Source: Mageeibacillus sp. UBA6980
GTDB taxonomy: Bacteria > Bacillota > Clostridia > Saccharofermentanales > Saccharofermentanaceae
Length of the DNA: 49,216 nucleotides
Reading direction: 5' to 3'
Assembly (NCBI GenBank): GCA_002450095.1
Contig: DJYK01000039.1
Location: 1-49,216, forward strand
A model generated the notes under the pieces. That model searched no databases. It saw only the letters and a program-made list of their open reading frames with translations, and was not told where the DNA came from. Of this stretch, positions 8,344-18,183 are shown piece after piece (position 1 is the stretch's first letter; every line of letters begins with the position of its first letter). Both the position numbers and the translations under genes were made by a program.

Positions 8344-9660
8344 TTAACTGCTTATCCTGAAATTCCTGTCCGTTATAATCCTTGCGAATACGAGCCCCAG
8401 AGGCAGTGATGCGACGATGAGGATTGCTTTGCAAAGCCATACCGCTCCGTCCGAGATATCACCCGCCGACAGGAAATAGACACCCTTATACATAAACATT
8501 CCGGGGACCATTATGACTATCGACGGCACCGTAATGGTGATCCTCGGAAATCCTATGAACCTCTTTATCGCCGATGCGAGAAGACCTGCGATAAGCGCTC
8601 CGAAGAACGCAGCCGTTACGTTCATACCGGTATCGGCGAGAAACAGCCTCGTGAAGTTGGCGATCGCTCCGATAAGTCCCGCGGTAGCCGCCATCTTGGG
8701 AGAACTGTTGAATATTACCGAGAACCCGTAGACTCCGACGAAACTCATCGCGAACCTCAAGCCGAGCTTTATGGGCACTGCGAGTTCATATGCCTCGAAG
8801 TCCACCGGCTTGAAATGACAAATCGAAGCCGTGAACGCACAGGTCATGGCTGCCACGATTATGACCATCACCGCGTACGTGATCCTCTCCATACCCGACC
8901 TTAAGTCGAGCTTCGCGAGGTCGATACCGCCGGTGATAAGCGGAAATCCCGGAATTATAAAGAGCATCGAACAGATATATCCCGCCTGATAATCGACCTG
9001 ATGATGTGTGAGTAAGCCTATAGCCTGCACCATCAATATGTACGAGAAGCAGGATGCGAGCACCGCGATCCCGATATTGGCAAAGAGCGTTATGTGCTTT
9101 TGCAGAAGATACTTCCTGACTCCGAAGCCGAACGCCGCAGCGACGAATGCGCAGAGCATCTCTATGGCGCCCGCTCCGAGGAGAAATGCGAATGCCGAAC
9201 AGGCGAGTCCCGATGCGATGCAAAGCTGCCAGAACTTATAAGAATTGGCGGATTTCTCTATCGTATCGAGCATGCGGTGAAAGTCGTCGATCGAATATCT
9301 GTCGACCCTGTCGGCAAAGCCGTCGCAGAACAGCTCGATGTAGTGAAGCTTCTCGGTGTTGACGCCGGTCGTCCTGTTCGAGAGCGCATTCGTACATGAT
9401 TCGGTCCCCTCGATACAGGTGTACTCGACAGCCTTAAGACCGATACCTACGTTACAGGTGACGCCGAGGGCTCTCGATACCTTGTTCATCGCGGCCCTGA
9501 CTCTGAAGGCCCCCGCTCCGTATTCCAGGAGCATGAGTCCGACTCTTCCGATAAGGCCCGCCTTCTCATTGATCGGTGAAGTTGTTGAAGGCTTATCGCT
9601 GTCCTCCGAAGAGAAGTCATGCCACATGACCTTCATATGTTGTTCTCTAAGCTTACTCAA
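8344..9660 (-). CDS. ThrE-like threonine/serine exporter family protein
   Basis: The protein has 438 residues from a TTG start with the site AAAGGAG placed correctly. The first in-frame ATG (MKVMWHDF) lacks a site. The N-terminal soluble part (about 30-150) contains MLLEYGAGAFRVRAAMNKVS and a Cys-containing CNVGIGLKAVEYTCIEGT segment, as in the DUF1212 half of ThrE. About ten membrane helices follow, including FIIPGFPLITGGIDL and the second-half repeat GLIGAIANFTRLFLA. Family members export amino acids or related small solutes. It is the last gene of the operon that carries the HD-GYP proteins (27 bp after the previous stop), so its output may be tied to that signalling. The substrate cannot be told. 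Confidence 0.8.
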   Translation of the reverse strand: MSKLREQHMKVMWHDFSSEDSDKPSTTSPINEKAGLIGRVGLMLLEYGAGAFRVRAAMNKVSRALGVTCNVGIGLKAVEYTCIEGTESCTNALSNRTTGVNTEKLHYIELFCDGFADRVDRYSIDDFHRMLDTIEKSANSYKFWQLCIASGLACSAFAFLLGAGAIEMLCAFVAAAFGFGVRKYLLQKHITLFANIGIAVLASCFSYILMVQAIGLLTHHQVDYQAGYICSMLFIIPGFPLITGGIDLAKLDLRSGMERITYAVMVIIVAAMTCAFTASICHFKPVDFEAYELAVPIKLGLRFAMSFVGVYGFSVIFNSSPKMAATAGLIGAIANFTRLFLADTGMNVTAAFFGALIAGLLASAIKRFIGFPRITITVPSIVIMVPGMFMYKGVYFLSAGDISDGAVWLCKAILIVASLPLGLVFARIITDRNFRISS

Positions 9661-9686
9661 TCACTTCTCTCCTTTACACGCCGGTA

Positions 9687-12071
9687 TTATAGCACGGAAT
9701 ACTTGTTGATCACTCTTATGTCCGTGAGTGCGCACATGTCGCCCGTCAATGCGACATACACTTCACTTTTCTGATCGAGGACTGTCGTTACCTTGATCGA
9801 GATACCGAGATTCTCGGTAGTCGTGATTATGTGACGGCCGACGATCTTAAAATCCACACGGCACTCTATACCCTTCTTATTCTGCTCTTTCCAGTATTCC
9901 CAGCCTTTGAAGTCATCAGTCTTTACGACCTGCATCTTATTTCTGACGTAATCCTTATCTCCGACGACTTCTCCGTCGAATCTTATGAGGCCGTATTCTC
10001 TGTAGTTCGGTCCTCCCACCTTCATATCATCAGAATAGTACAGGAGAACCGACGGGCAGTGCCATACGAGGCTCGAAGTAGGAAGGCTCATCGAATGGAA
10101 CTCGATTGACGATTCATCCTTAACCGTTACCGCCGATGTATAAGCGGATCTGAAGCTGTCCACCTGAGTGTTCTTAAGGTCTGATTCGAGACGGTTGATA
10201 TAGCTGATCTCCTCGGCTATGCGGGGAATGCTCCTGCTGTTCATTGATGTCCCGGTCCTTGTTAATCCTTCCGTTACAATAGTCCTGTTCTCGCCGGTCA
10301 GAGCCAGGAACGAATACCTGGAGTTATCGGGGAGAGCCACCGTCACATCGATCTTATGCTTACCGTTGCTGATATTGATGCTTAAGTGATCTTCGAACCT
10401 TCCGGTCGTGATGACATATTCTTCCGTGTCGCCCTCTTTGCCGCCATCTTCAATATCCGACTCCACCTTGATATTTCTCGCATTCGTCGAGATGAAGTGT
10501 CCGTCGAACCAGATCTCGCCGTACTCGATATAACTGTATTCCTTTATCGCCCTCTCGGTATCGTGAACCTTGCCATCCAGCGAATCGAACAGGATGATCG
10601 CCGTCGAAGAGAAGCCGTCGCTTTCCGCCTTACGCGAGCTTCTTATGTTGATAACAGACACATTCTCGTTGATGATGATGCCCTTGGAGATATCTTCCCT
10701 GTAGGCTCCGGAGTCGATCTTCGCCAAATCGTCCCCGCGGTCTTCGTTCCGGTCTTCATTAACGTCTTCAAAAGATATCAGCTTCTCGTCGATGATCTTG
10801 ACCATGATCCTCGAGTATTCGGGATCGTACTTGGTGCCGGAACCTACGATGAACTCCTCCTTGACCCTCTGCTCGTAGATCCTGTCCCTGTAGGATTTAC
10901 GGGTGGTCATGCTGTCGTAGGAATCCGCGACCGCTATTATCCTCGCGGCTTCAGGTATCTTATCTCCCTTAAGTCCGTCCGGATATCCGGTCCCGTCGTA
11001 CCATTCGTGATGGTGGGAAGCGGCCTCGGCGAGCATCGGATATTCCTCTATACCCTCGAGGATCCTTCCGCCTTCGGTCGTATACTTCTTATAGTTCTCG
11101 TACTCCTCCTTATCGAGCTTGCCGGACTTGGGAAGATCGCTTTTTATCTTGCCGATGTCGTGAAGAAGTCCCGCATAGTAAATCTGCTCACACTCGTCCT
11201 TACTCTTGCCCGCCATCGAGGCGATAAGAGACGACAGCTTCGCCACCCTCTCCGAGTGTCCCTTCGAGTACTCATCCCGAGAGTCTATGATCCCCGCTAC
11301 CGCATGCGCTGTCTGCTCGAAAGCCGTGCGGTACCTTCTGCTTCTTCCGGTAAGATTCTCTATCTCCTTTTTGATGTTGCGCTCGGTCTTATTATTCGTA
11401 TCGATCAGAGCGAAGATATAGAGCATGATGACCACGGCGACTATCGTGATATTCGTAAGAGAGAGGCCGTAGAGCTTAAGCTGGGCGATGGAAGAGATGA
11501 TGCACAGCGCCGGGAATACGATTATCGATATCTTGATGCCGGTCGACAGATGCTTCCTGTGCCTGATGACCGCGATCAACTGAAGGATAAGGATCAGCAT
11601 CGGGATGATGTAGCAGATAATGTAAAGAGGTGCCCTCTGATACCGGTTAAACTCGTCAAACGTATAGTACAGTCCCGTGAACTGTGAGATGACGATCAGG
11701 ATCTCCCCTATGATGAACAGGGCATTACATACCCTAAGCTCGAGCGGAACCTTCTTAAGTTTGCCGTCGTGAGTGAACAGGTCGCTAAGATAGAGGTTAA
11801 AGCCGCCCAATGTCGACAGAGTCGTAAAGAACACGACGAAGTTCGCGATCCTTACCATATAGTAGCCGGCAGTACCCACATCGCCTCTGTAGATGTACGC
11901 TAATCTGTCTGCTATAAGAAGGAAGGTCGCAGACAGCTCCGTTACAAGAAGGATGATCCTCCTTTTTCTCGTAAGGCCCGCCGTGATGAGCACAAAGAAA
12001 GATATGATCGCACATATGCCGATCATGACGAGCATGAAGTCCAACTGATGTTCACGTATTAGATCAAACAT
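9687..12071 (-). CDS. Membrane HD-GYP phosphodiesterase with a duplicated C-terminal module
   Basis: The protein has 794 residues. Seven predicted membrane helices span residues 10-225, followed by a short coiled linker. The HD-GYP domain is at about 250-430: GHSERV (271), HD at 304-305, HHHEWYDGTGYPDG (353-366) and VADSYDSM. HD-GYP proteins hydrolyse c-di-GMP. Residues 445-794 are unlike any domain I can name and contain two related halves. YGEIWFDG (517) matches YGLIRFDG (693), and FLALTGENR (588) matches YVALTGDMC (772), each near the end of a beta-rich stretch. The start ATG overlaps the stop of the hybrid kinase gene by 8 bp, so translation is coupled. Confidence 0.9.
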   Translation of the reverse strand: MFDLIREHQLDFMLVMIGICAIISFFVLITAGLTRKRRIILLVTELSATFLLIADRLAYIYRGDVGTAGYYMVRIANFVVFFTTLSTLGGFNLYLSDLFTHDGKLKKVPLELRVCNALFIIGEILIVISQFTGLYYTFDEFNRYQRAPLYIICYIIPMLILILQLIAVIRHRKHLSTGIKISIIVFPALCIISSIAQLKLYGLSLTNITIVAVVIMLYIFALIDTNNKTERNIKKEIENLTGRSRRYRTAFEQTAHAVAGIIDSRDEYSKGHSERVAKLSSLIASMAGKSKDECEQIYYAGLLHDIGKIKSDLPKSGKLDKEEYENYKKYTTEGGRILEGIEEYPMLAEAASHHHEWYDGTGYPDGLKGDKIPEAARIIAVADSYDSMTTRKSYRDRIYEQRVKEEFIVGSGTKYDPEYSRIMVKIIDEKLISFEDVNEDRNEDRGDDLAKIDSGAYREDISKGIIINENVSVINIRSSRKAESDGFSSTAIILFDSLDGKVHDTERAIKEYSYIEYGEIWFDGHFISTNARNIKVESDIEDGGKEGDTEEYVITTGRFEDHLSINISNGKHKIDVTVALPDNSRYSFLALTGENRTIVTEGLTRTGTSMNSRSIPRIAEEISYINRLESDLKNTQVDSFRSAYTSAVTVKDESSIEFHSMSLPTSSLVWHCPSVLLYYSDDMKVGGPNYREYGLIRFDGEVVGDKDYVRNKMQVVKTDDFKGWEYWKEQNKKGIECRVDFKIVGRHIITTTENLGISIKVTTVLDQKSEVYVALTGDMCALTDIRVINKYSVL

Positions 12072-15000
12072 CTTTCAATATTTCCTTAAATGATCTGTAT
12101 TCTTCGATAAACTCCGGTAAGTTATGCTTAATATAATCGCCGTCATTCCTCAGTCCGGCCTCTTCGAGTCCGGATGCATGTGCGCAAAGTTCATTCGCAC
12201 CGATGATCCTCGCCGAAGTCTTGATCATACGCATCTTAACGGTGAACAGATTCATGTCCCCCGATCCGAATGCGGTGACGACCGCCTCCGAATTCTCATC
12301 GATGGTCTTACGGAAGACATCGAGAGAACCGATGAACGATGTGACGCCTCCGGAGTTTCTAATGCCGTCTGTGACATTTATCTCATCGACGTCATTTATC
12401 CACTTGTGGTCTTCGGGGATATCGTCCGGAGTCTGTGATTCGGTCTCGGACACCTCGACTATCTTGCCCGGGAGGCACTTAAGTATCGCGGATTCCAGAG
12501 CCACGCTGTTGACGGGCTTAACGAGATAACCCGTAAATCCCGCCTGATGGTAGTAGTTGTCGTCTGCCGTCGCGTTCGCGGTAAGAAGATATACCGGAAG
12601 ATCGGAACGCACCTCACGGATCCTCGCGATAGTCTCCATCGCATCCATTCCGGGGAGAGTGTGATCGAGAAGGACAACATCGAACGTTCCCGACTTGATC
12701 CTCTCATAGCACTCCTCGCCGCTTCCCGCAGTGCTTATGAACATCTTGGTGGCTTTAAGAAGATTCGTGAGCACGTTGATGATCATGGGGTTGTCGTCGA
12801 CTATGAGCACCTCAGCGTCGGGAGCGATGAACTTCGGAATATATGGTCCTGCCACCGTATCCTCTTCCGCCTCGTTAAAAGATCCTATCGGAGCATTGTC
12901 GGCGATCTTCTGCTTAACCGTAAATACTATCGAACCCGATTCCTTATTGTAATCCAGTGAACCTCCGAGGACATCGATAAACCTTCTCGATAACTGCAGC
13001 GTATCAAGATCCTCTTCGGTCTCCCGGCTCGCTATGACGGAATCAAGAACCGTATTATCCGCACTTACGGTGAACCGGATCGTACATTCCTCGCCCGTCG
13101 TCTCCTTGACGAGTGTCGATAATCTTACGTCTCCTCCGGCATCCTTAATGACCGCATTAAGCACGCTCAGAAGTATCTGCCTGATCTTACCGTAGTCGCC
13201 CGTAAGGCAGTTAGGCGTCATCTCGTCTGCATCGACAAAGAGATCTACATGACGCTCCGAAGCCCTGACCCGGGATATCCTGACGACAGACCTCAGAAGC
13301 TCCTCGAAGTAGTAGTTGTGATTGGCAAGCTGGATATTACCCGACTCTATGCTCGATATATCGAGAAGATCGTTTACGTTCTCGAGAAGGAGCTCCGATG
13401 CGCGTCTTATGTCGAGCGCATAGTTTACGATTGACATGAAATAACCCTTCGGCACGTCGGTCGAATCCTCCCTTAAGATCATCTCGTTCATTCCCATGAT
13501 CGTATTGATAGGTGTTCGTATCTCGTGCGACATATTCGCGAGGAACCTGGCCTTGACCGAGTTCGCTTTCTTGACATCCTCGTTCGCCTGCCTGATCTGC
13601 TGGTATTGTCTCCTTATTATCGTGCCCCTCAGAACTCTCCACACGATAAATCCGGTGAGGACCAGAAGGAACGCCGCTATCAGGAGCCTTACGGATCGAA
13701 GTTCGAAGAAGTGCGGCTGCTTGACGAATGTAAAAGACGCCTCGTTTAACACTCTTCCGTTCATGTCGTCTATCAACTGTATGTGAAGAGTATATGTGCC
13801 GTAAGACAGACCAGTGTATTCGAGATAGGTCATGTCCGACGCCTTGGTCGTTATTCCGTCAGAGGCATCGTCCATGAAGATGCGGACCGAAGGATCTGTC
13901 AGCGTATAGTCGAGGACCGCAGGAACGATCCTGATCCTCGAGACATCCGAACCTATGACATACTCGCCTTCTTCGTTCGGCCGGATGAGTGCATCGTCAC
14001 AGAAGACAGCGCTCACATCAAGGATGACCTGCTCATCGAGGTTTCTGTAGTTATCGATATTTACGATACTCACGCCTTCCCTGCCCGCTATATAGAGAGT
14101 CCCGTCCTCATCGAGGAAGCTGTAGGAATTAAGCGTCGGAATGCCCGGAAGTCCGTTCGACAGTGTATAGAGCCTGTACCGGGATACGTTATCACTTATA
14201 AGATCGTTCTGATCCACGACGTATATTCCGAATGAAGAGAGTATCCAGTAGTTTCCCTCATCGTCCGGATAGATATCGTAGTAGTTGTTGTAAGGAAGTG
14301 TGCTGACGGAAGTTATCCTGCCGTCCTTAAGGAACTCGATGGAATTCGACGTAATGATGAAGTAAAGATCGTGTTCCCTGTCGTAAGTGATCCTCGTTAT
14401 GACGTCGCTCGTAAGACCGTCATCTCTTCCGAGCCTCGTGATCTGTCCCTCATCGTATATGTAAAGGCCGTCTCCGTCGGTACCTATGAGGATCTGTCCG
14501 TCAGTCCCTTCCGTAACGGTATGGAAGACAGTATTCTCTATGCCGTCTTCGGCTCCCACCTGTCCCGTGATGACACCGTCCCTGATTATCGTAAGTCCGC
14601 CGTTGCCTCCCGCGAGGACCGATCCGTCGGATGCGAACGAGATGCATCTTATCTCATTGCTCTGAAGACCATTACCGGTAGTATATGAAGTGATGCGCCC
14701 GACAGGACTTACGCACAGAAGCCCCTTACCGTCGGTGAATGTCCCGATCCACAGATTGCCGTCCGGATCTTCACCGATCGCACGGACTCTCGAACCTCCG
14801 ATGTAATCAATGAGGGGATCGTCTTCAACCGGGTTCAGATCCCTGTCGAAGATCGCAAGTCCTTCAGCCGTTCCGACGTACAGCCTGTCTCCGTATATGC
14901 AGGTCGCATATACGACGGTATCCTCGAGACCTGCCGTCTCATACAGATCCGTAAAGTTATCTGCGACGATCTTCATGACGCCCTGCGTCGAAGATGCGAA

Positions 15001-15984
15001 CCACATATTGCCCTGATAATCGGAAGTCATCATCTCTATCGAGCTTTGCATCGGAAGGCCTGTCAATTCGCGGAAGACATTCCCGTCATCGAGGTATCCT
15101 ATGGAAGTCGTGGAAGATATCCAGACTCTGCCGCAGTCGAAGCTCATCCAGTGAATGTTCGTAAGAGGCGCCGTATTGATAAGCGTAAGATCGTCTTTGC
15201 TGTCTCCGAAGTGTCCGTAATAGACCTTATCCTCCTGTGTTCCGAGATAGACCATACCGGCCTCATAAGGATCGGCGAGGATGGTCGTTATCTTCTCCAC
15301 GCCTAATTCTTCGCTTCCGTAAACGGCCTTTACTTCACCGTCTTCGACGGAGAAAATACAGCCGTTAGTCGTCTGACCGTAGACCACGCCGTTCGGATCT
15401 GAATCAAGCTTAAGGACACGCTCCGAATTAAGCCTCTCATCGTCGATCAGGTGAAACCTCATCCCGGGATCGACATAGCAGACGCCTGCCGTCGTTCCGA
15501 TATAGACGTTGCCCGAACCGTCCTGCGCGAATGTCCTGATCGACAGCGACGGCATCCCCTCTTCATATCCGAAGTGGAAGCTGTCCTGTCCGTCGAGCAC
15601 GAAGACACCGTTGTCGTTCGTTCCGACCCAGATCCTGCCGGACTCATCCTCGAACAGTCCTCTGCCGCTCGTCATGCCCGAAGGCTCGGAGAGCCTGCTG
15701 AACACCGATCCGTCGTAGCGGAATATACCGCTGTAGCTTCCTATATAGACATATCCGCTCCGGCTTCCGAGAATACAGTTGGCATCCGACGTGAGAAGTC
15801 CGTTAGACGAATCGTAGAGTCTTGCCGAGTACCCCGCACCTTCGACCTGTCCGGAAGCGACATATCCGCCGCCGGAACCTTCAGCATCCGAAGCACCGTA
15901 AACCGTCCCCATAACAGAACAGGACAATACGGCGCACAGTATGAGCACGCTTAATATCAAAGATGCTATGCGTCTTCTTCTCAT
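12064..15984 (-). CDS. Hybrid two-component sensor (propeller, HisKA, degenerate ATPase, receiver, Hpt-like)
   Basis: The protein has 1306 residues and an N-terminal signal or anchor. Residues 50-650 hold repeated two-component-propeller blades (such as GRIWVGTNDNGVFVLDG). A Y_Y_Y-type domain (about 690-755) and a membrane helix (about 766-786) follow. The H-box FLANMSHEIRTPINTIMG has His820. The ATPase region (about 920-1025) lacks the usual DxGxGI and GTGLGL boxes, and its N-box KIRQILLSVLNAVIKD is atypical. The receiver is intact (D1063/D1064, D1107, T1135, K1156). A C-terminal Hpt-like helix bundle reads RMIKTSARIIG where the family has H-x-L-K-S-S-A-R, so the phospho-acceptor His is Arg1252. 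A good ribosome binding site (TAGGAGGA) precedes the ATG. Confidence 0.9.
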   Translation of the reverse strand: MRRRRIASLILSVLILCAVLSCSVMGTVYGASDAEGSGGGYVASGQVEGAGYSARLYDSSNGLLTSDANCILGSRSGYVYIGSYSGIFRYDGSVFSRLSEPSGMTSGRGLFEDESGRIWVGTNDNGVFVLDGQDSFHFGYEEGMPSLSIRTFAQDGSGNVYIGTTAGVCYVDPGMRFHLIDDERLNSERVLKLDSDPNGVVYGQTTNGCIFSVEDGEVKAVYGSEELGVEKITTILADPYEAGMVYLGTQEDKVYYGHFGDSKDDLTLINTAPLTNIHWMSFDCGRVWISSTTSIGYLDDGNVFRELTGLPMQSSIEMMTSDYQGNMWFASSTQGVMKIVADNFTDLYETAGLEDTVVYATCIYGDRLYVGTAEGLAIFDRDLNPVEDDPLIDYIGGSRVRAIGEDPDGNLWIGTFTDGKGLLCVSPVGRITSYTTGNGLQSNEIRCISFASDGSVLAGGNGGLTIIRDGVITGQVGAEDGIENTVFHTVTEGTDGQILIGTDGDGLYIYDEGQITRLGRDDGLTSDVITRITYDREHDLYFIITSNSIEFLKDGRITSVSTLPYNNYYDIYPDDEGNYWILSSFGIYVVDQNDLISDNVSRYRLYTLSNGLPGIPTLNSYSFLDEDGTLYIAGREGVSIVNIDNYRNLDEQVILDVSAVFCDDALIRPNEEGEYVIGSDVSRIRIVPAVLDYTLTDPSVRIFMDDASDGITTKASDMTYLEYTGLSYGTYTLHIQLIDDMNGRVLNEASFTFVKQPHFFELRSVRLLIAAFLLVLTGFIVWRVLRGTIIRRQYQQIRQANEDVKKANSVKARFLANMSHEIRTPINTIMGMNEMILREDSTDVPKGYFMSIVNYALDIRRASELLLENVNDLLDISSIESGNIQLANHNYYFEELLRSVVRISRVRASERHVDLFVDADEMTPNCLTGDYGKIRQILLSVLNAVIKDAGGDVRLSTLVKETTGEECTIRFTVSADNTVLDSVIASRETEEDLDTLQLSRRFIDVLGGSLDYNKESGSIVFTVKQKIADNAPIGSFNEAEEDTVAGPYIPKFIAPDAEVLIVDDNPMIINVLTNLLKATKMFISTAGSGEECYERIKSGTFDVVLLDHTLPGMDAMETIARIREVRSDLPVYLLTANATADDNYYHQAGFTGYLVKPVNSVALESAILKCLPGKIVEVSETESQTPDDIPEDHKWINDVDEINVTDGIRNSGGVTSFIGSLDVFRKTIDENSEAVVTAFGSGDMNLFTVKMRMIKTSARIIGANELCAHASGLEEAGLRNDGDYIKHNLPEFIEEYRSFKEILKDV

Positions 15985-15993
15985 CCTGTCCTC

Positions 15994-18102
15994 CTACTGT
16001 CCCTGGAACCTTATGAGGACCTGTCTTACTTCGGGAAGCGAATCGAGGAACACCTCGACGCACTTGGGATCGAACTGTGTCCCGGCTCCTTCTTTTATGA
16101 TCTCTACCGCCTTCTCGAACGGGAAAGCGGGCTTATATACACGTGGCGACGCCAGAGCATCGAATACGTCTGCGACAGCCATTATCCTCGCGGACAACGG
16201 GATGACCTCACCGTGAAGTCCTTCGGGATATCCTTTGCCGTCCCAGCGCTCGTGGTGGTAACCCGCCATATTGCGGGCTTCCTTAAGATATGTTTCACCG
16301 TGCGTGGTGCTTATCGCTTTCTCGATTATTATCCTTCCGGCCGTGGTGTGAGTCTTCATGATGTCATACTCTTCATCGGTCAATTTGCCGGGTTTATTTA
16401 AGATCGCATCGGGGATATTTACCTTGCCTACATCGTGCAAAGGAGCCGACATGACGCAGTCGTTCATGTATTTGGGTGTCAGCTTCTCGGCGTAATATCC
16501 TTTCTTCTTAAGTCCGTTCAGGATGATCCTTACATAGGCCGCTGTCTTCTGGATATGCGCGCCCGTATCGGAGTCACGGCTCTCGACCATGTCCGCCATC
16601 GTTATGATGATACCGTTCTGCATGCTCGAGGTCGCTTCCGCATAGTATCTTATGTCGCGCATCTGCTCGGTCATGTCGATCGACATCTTACATATCGCAC
16701 GGTAGAGTTCTTCGACTTCATCGTGTGTCCTTATATCGAGTGAGCGAAGCCTCTTTACATTCTCGTCAAGCTCCTTCTGATCGACGCTGTTACTTAAATT
16801 ATTCGTGTATTTGGCCATACTCTCTATCGGGAATACGACATGGTAGCCGGTGCTCCACAAACCGTAAGCGACTATCAGGACGAGAAATCCCAGAAATACC
16901 AGAAGCACCTGAAGGATGAAGCCCGGCATATAGCTTCCCGCGAAGGATATCGACGCCTCGGAACTCGCATAACCCGTGAGGACCTTATCCTGATCGTAGA
17001 TCGGCATATACTCGGTCACACGGAAGTCGAACATGGAAGTACTCTCCTCGACACTTAATGTATTTCCGTCAGGAAGTTGCCGCAGCGACGAGAGAAGTAA
17101 ATCGTCAGAGGATATGATCCTTCCTTCGTTTGCCTTATCGCTGCTGTAGACGATACGAAGATCGTTATGTCTTATCTGGTATATGGTAAGATCTGACACA
17201 CCTGTCATTCCGGTGCTTATCGAGTCAAGAAGATTTCTCGTTCTCAGTTCATCTTCTCCCGATCCGTTCGTAAGATCCGAGAAACCGTCTTCACCCCCGG
17301 TCAGGTCCGAGGCGATCTGAAGGACCTTTACGGCATTCTGACGGTATTCATTCCTGAGGTTACGGTAGTAAAGCGACAGTCCGCTGAATGCCATTATCAC
17401 GGCCATTGATACGGAAGCGATAAGGAGCATGACGGTCATGCGCCGTTTCAGTGAAGCGGAACGGTTGCCGTTTTTTAAGTTGTATTCGGCGATCTCTTTG
17501 TTATTGAGGGGAGTCTGCTTCCATCCGCTGTTCCAGATGCTGTTTCTGACATCTGCGGGAACGAGTAGGAATACGACCAGTGCGATCAGACAGGATATGC
17601 CCTTATCGACTACATTAAGTCCGACGTTGACCAGAACGGCGCTCGTGAAAGAAGATGTCCCGAGATATGAGGACAGGACACAGGATGTCTCTATGACATC
17701 GGGAAACTCAGGCTGTCCGAATACTATCCACTGGAAAGCGATATCGAGAGAACCTGCGGTAAGGGCCATCATGACCCAACAAAGAAAGAGATTCGGAAGC
17801 TTCTTATACTTCTCGAACCTCATAAAGGATGCCGCTATGACCGCTATCGCGATACCCGTCAAAGTGAAATAGAGGGAGATCCCGTCAAACAAGCTTAAGA
17901 ATATGCTCGTCAGGACGGCTACGAATATGCCGGGCATTATCCCGCCCATCACGGACATGATTATGGTTCCGACAGTATCGAGGTAAAGAGGCAGACCGAA
18001 CACCGCGCACACACGCGATATCGCGACATTTAAGACAACTGAAAGAATAACGCCTAACGCCCTTCGAAGGCTTCCTCTGTCCAACCCGGTATTCGCTGTC
18101 AC
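15994..18102 (-). CDS. Membrane HD-GYP phosphodiesterase with extracellular sensor and HAMP
   Basis: The protein has 702 residues. N-terminal helices (about 14-185) resemble ECF/7TM integral domains (LPLYLDTVGTIIMSVMGGIM). Another helix (about 220-242), an extracellular region (245-395), a helix (396-418) and a HAMP-like linker follow. The canonical HD-GYP domain (about 495-702) has HDVGKVNIPDAILNKPGKL (HD 556-557), HHERWDGKGYPEG and MAVADVFDALASPRVYK. All catalytic residues of a c-di-GMP phosphodiesterase are visible. The GTG start at 18102 uses GGAGGG about 10 nt upstream, and that site lies in the 3' arm of a hairpin. It is 9 bp before the hybrid kinase gene and heads the operon. The sensor ligand is unknown. 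Confidence 0.92.
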   Translation of the reverse strand: MTANTGLDRGSLRRALGVILSVVLNVAISRVCAVFGLPLYLDTVGTIIMSVMGGIMPGIFVAVLTSIFLSLFDGISLYFTLTGIAIAVIAASFMRFEKYKKLPNLFLCWVMMALTAGSLDIAFQWIVFGQPEFPDVIETSCVLSSYLGTSSFTSAVLVNVGLNVVDKGISCLIALVVFLLVPADVRNSIWNSGWKQTPLNNKEIAEYNLKNGNRSASLKRRMTVMLLIASVSMAVIMAFSGLSLYYRNLRNEYRQNAVKVLQIASDLTGGEDGFSDLTNGSGEDELRTRNLLDSISTGMTGVSDLTIYQIRHNDLRIVYSSDKANEGRIISSDDLLLSSLRQLPDGNTLSVEESTSMFDFRVTEYMPIYDQDKVLTGYASSEASISFAGSYMPGFILQVLLVFLGFLVLIVAYGLWSTGYHVVFPIESMAKYTNNLSNSVDQKELDENVKRLRSLDIRTHDEVEELYRAICKMSIDMTEQMRDIRYYAEATSSMQNGIIITMADMVESRDSDTGAHIQKTAAYVRIILNGLKKKGYYAEKLTPKYMNDCVMSAPLHDVGKVNIPDAILNKPGKLTDEEYDIMKTHTTAGRIIIEKAISTTHGETYLKEARNMAGYHHERWDGKGYPEGLHGEVIPLSARIMAVADVFDALASPRVYKPAFPFEKAVEIIKEGAGTQFDPKCVEVFLDSLPEVRQVLIRFQGQ

Positions 18103-18110
18103 CTACAATA

Positions 18111-18149
18111 AACCCTCCACTTGCTTTATTTTATCGCAGATGGAGGGTT
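18111..18149 (-). promoter_or_regulatory. Hairpin holding the ribosome binding site of the 18102 gene
   Basis: Perfect 9-bp arms AACCCTCCA and TGGAGGGTT enclose 21 nt. On the minus strand the 3' arm contains GGAGGG, the only ribosome binding site for the GTG at 18102, and the stem is followed by TATT. It can be read as a terminator for the 18184-18834 gene or as a fold that hides the site of the HD-GYP gene. Confidence 0.55.
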
Positions 18150-18183
18150 AGATGCTGTTAACAAAGTGCTAATTATTAAGCCT

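Noticed and set aside
10386..11687. Long plus-strand open frame of 433 codons
   Set aside because: It is fully antisense to the membrane and HD-GYP part of the 9687-12071 gene, which has unmistakable motifs; its Arg/Asp/Val-rich content is typical of a shadow frame.
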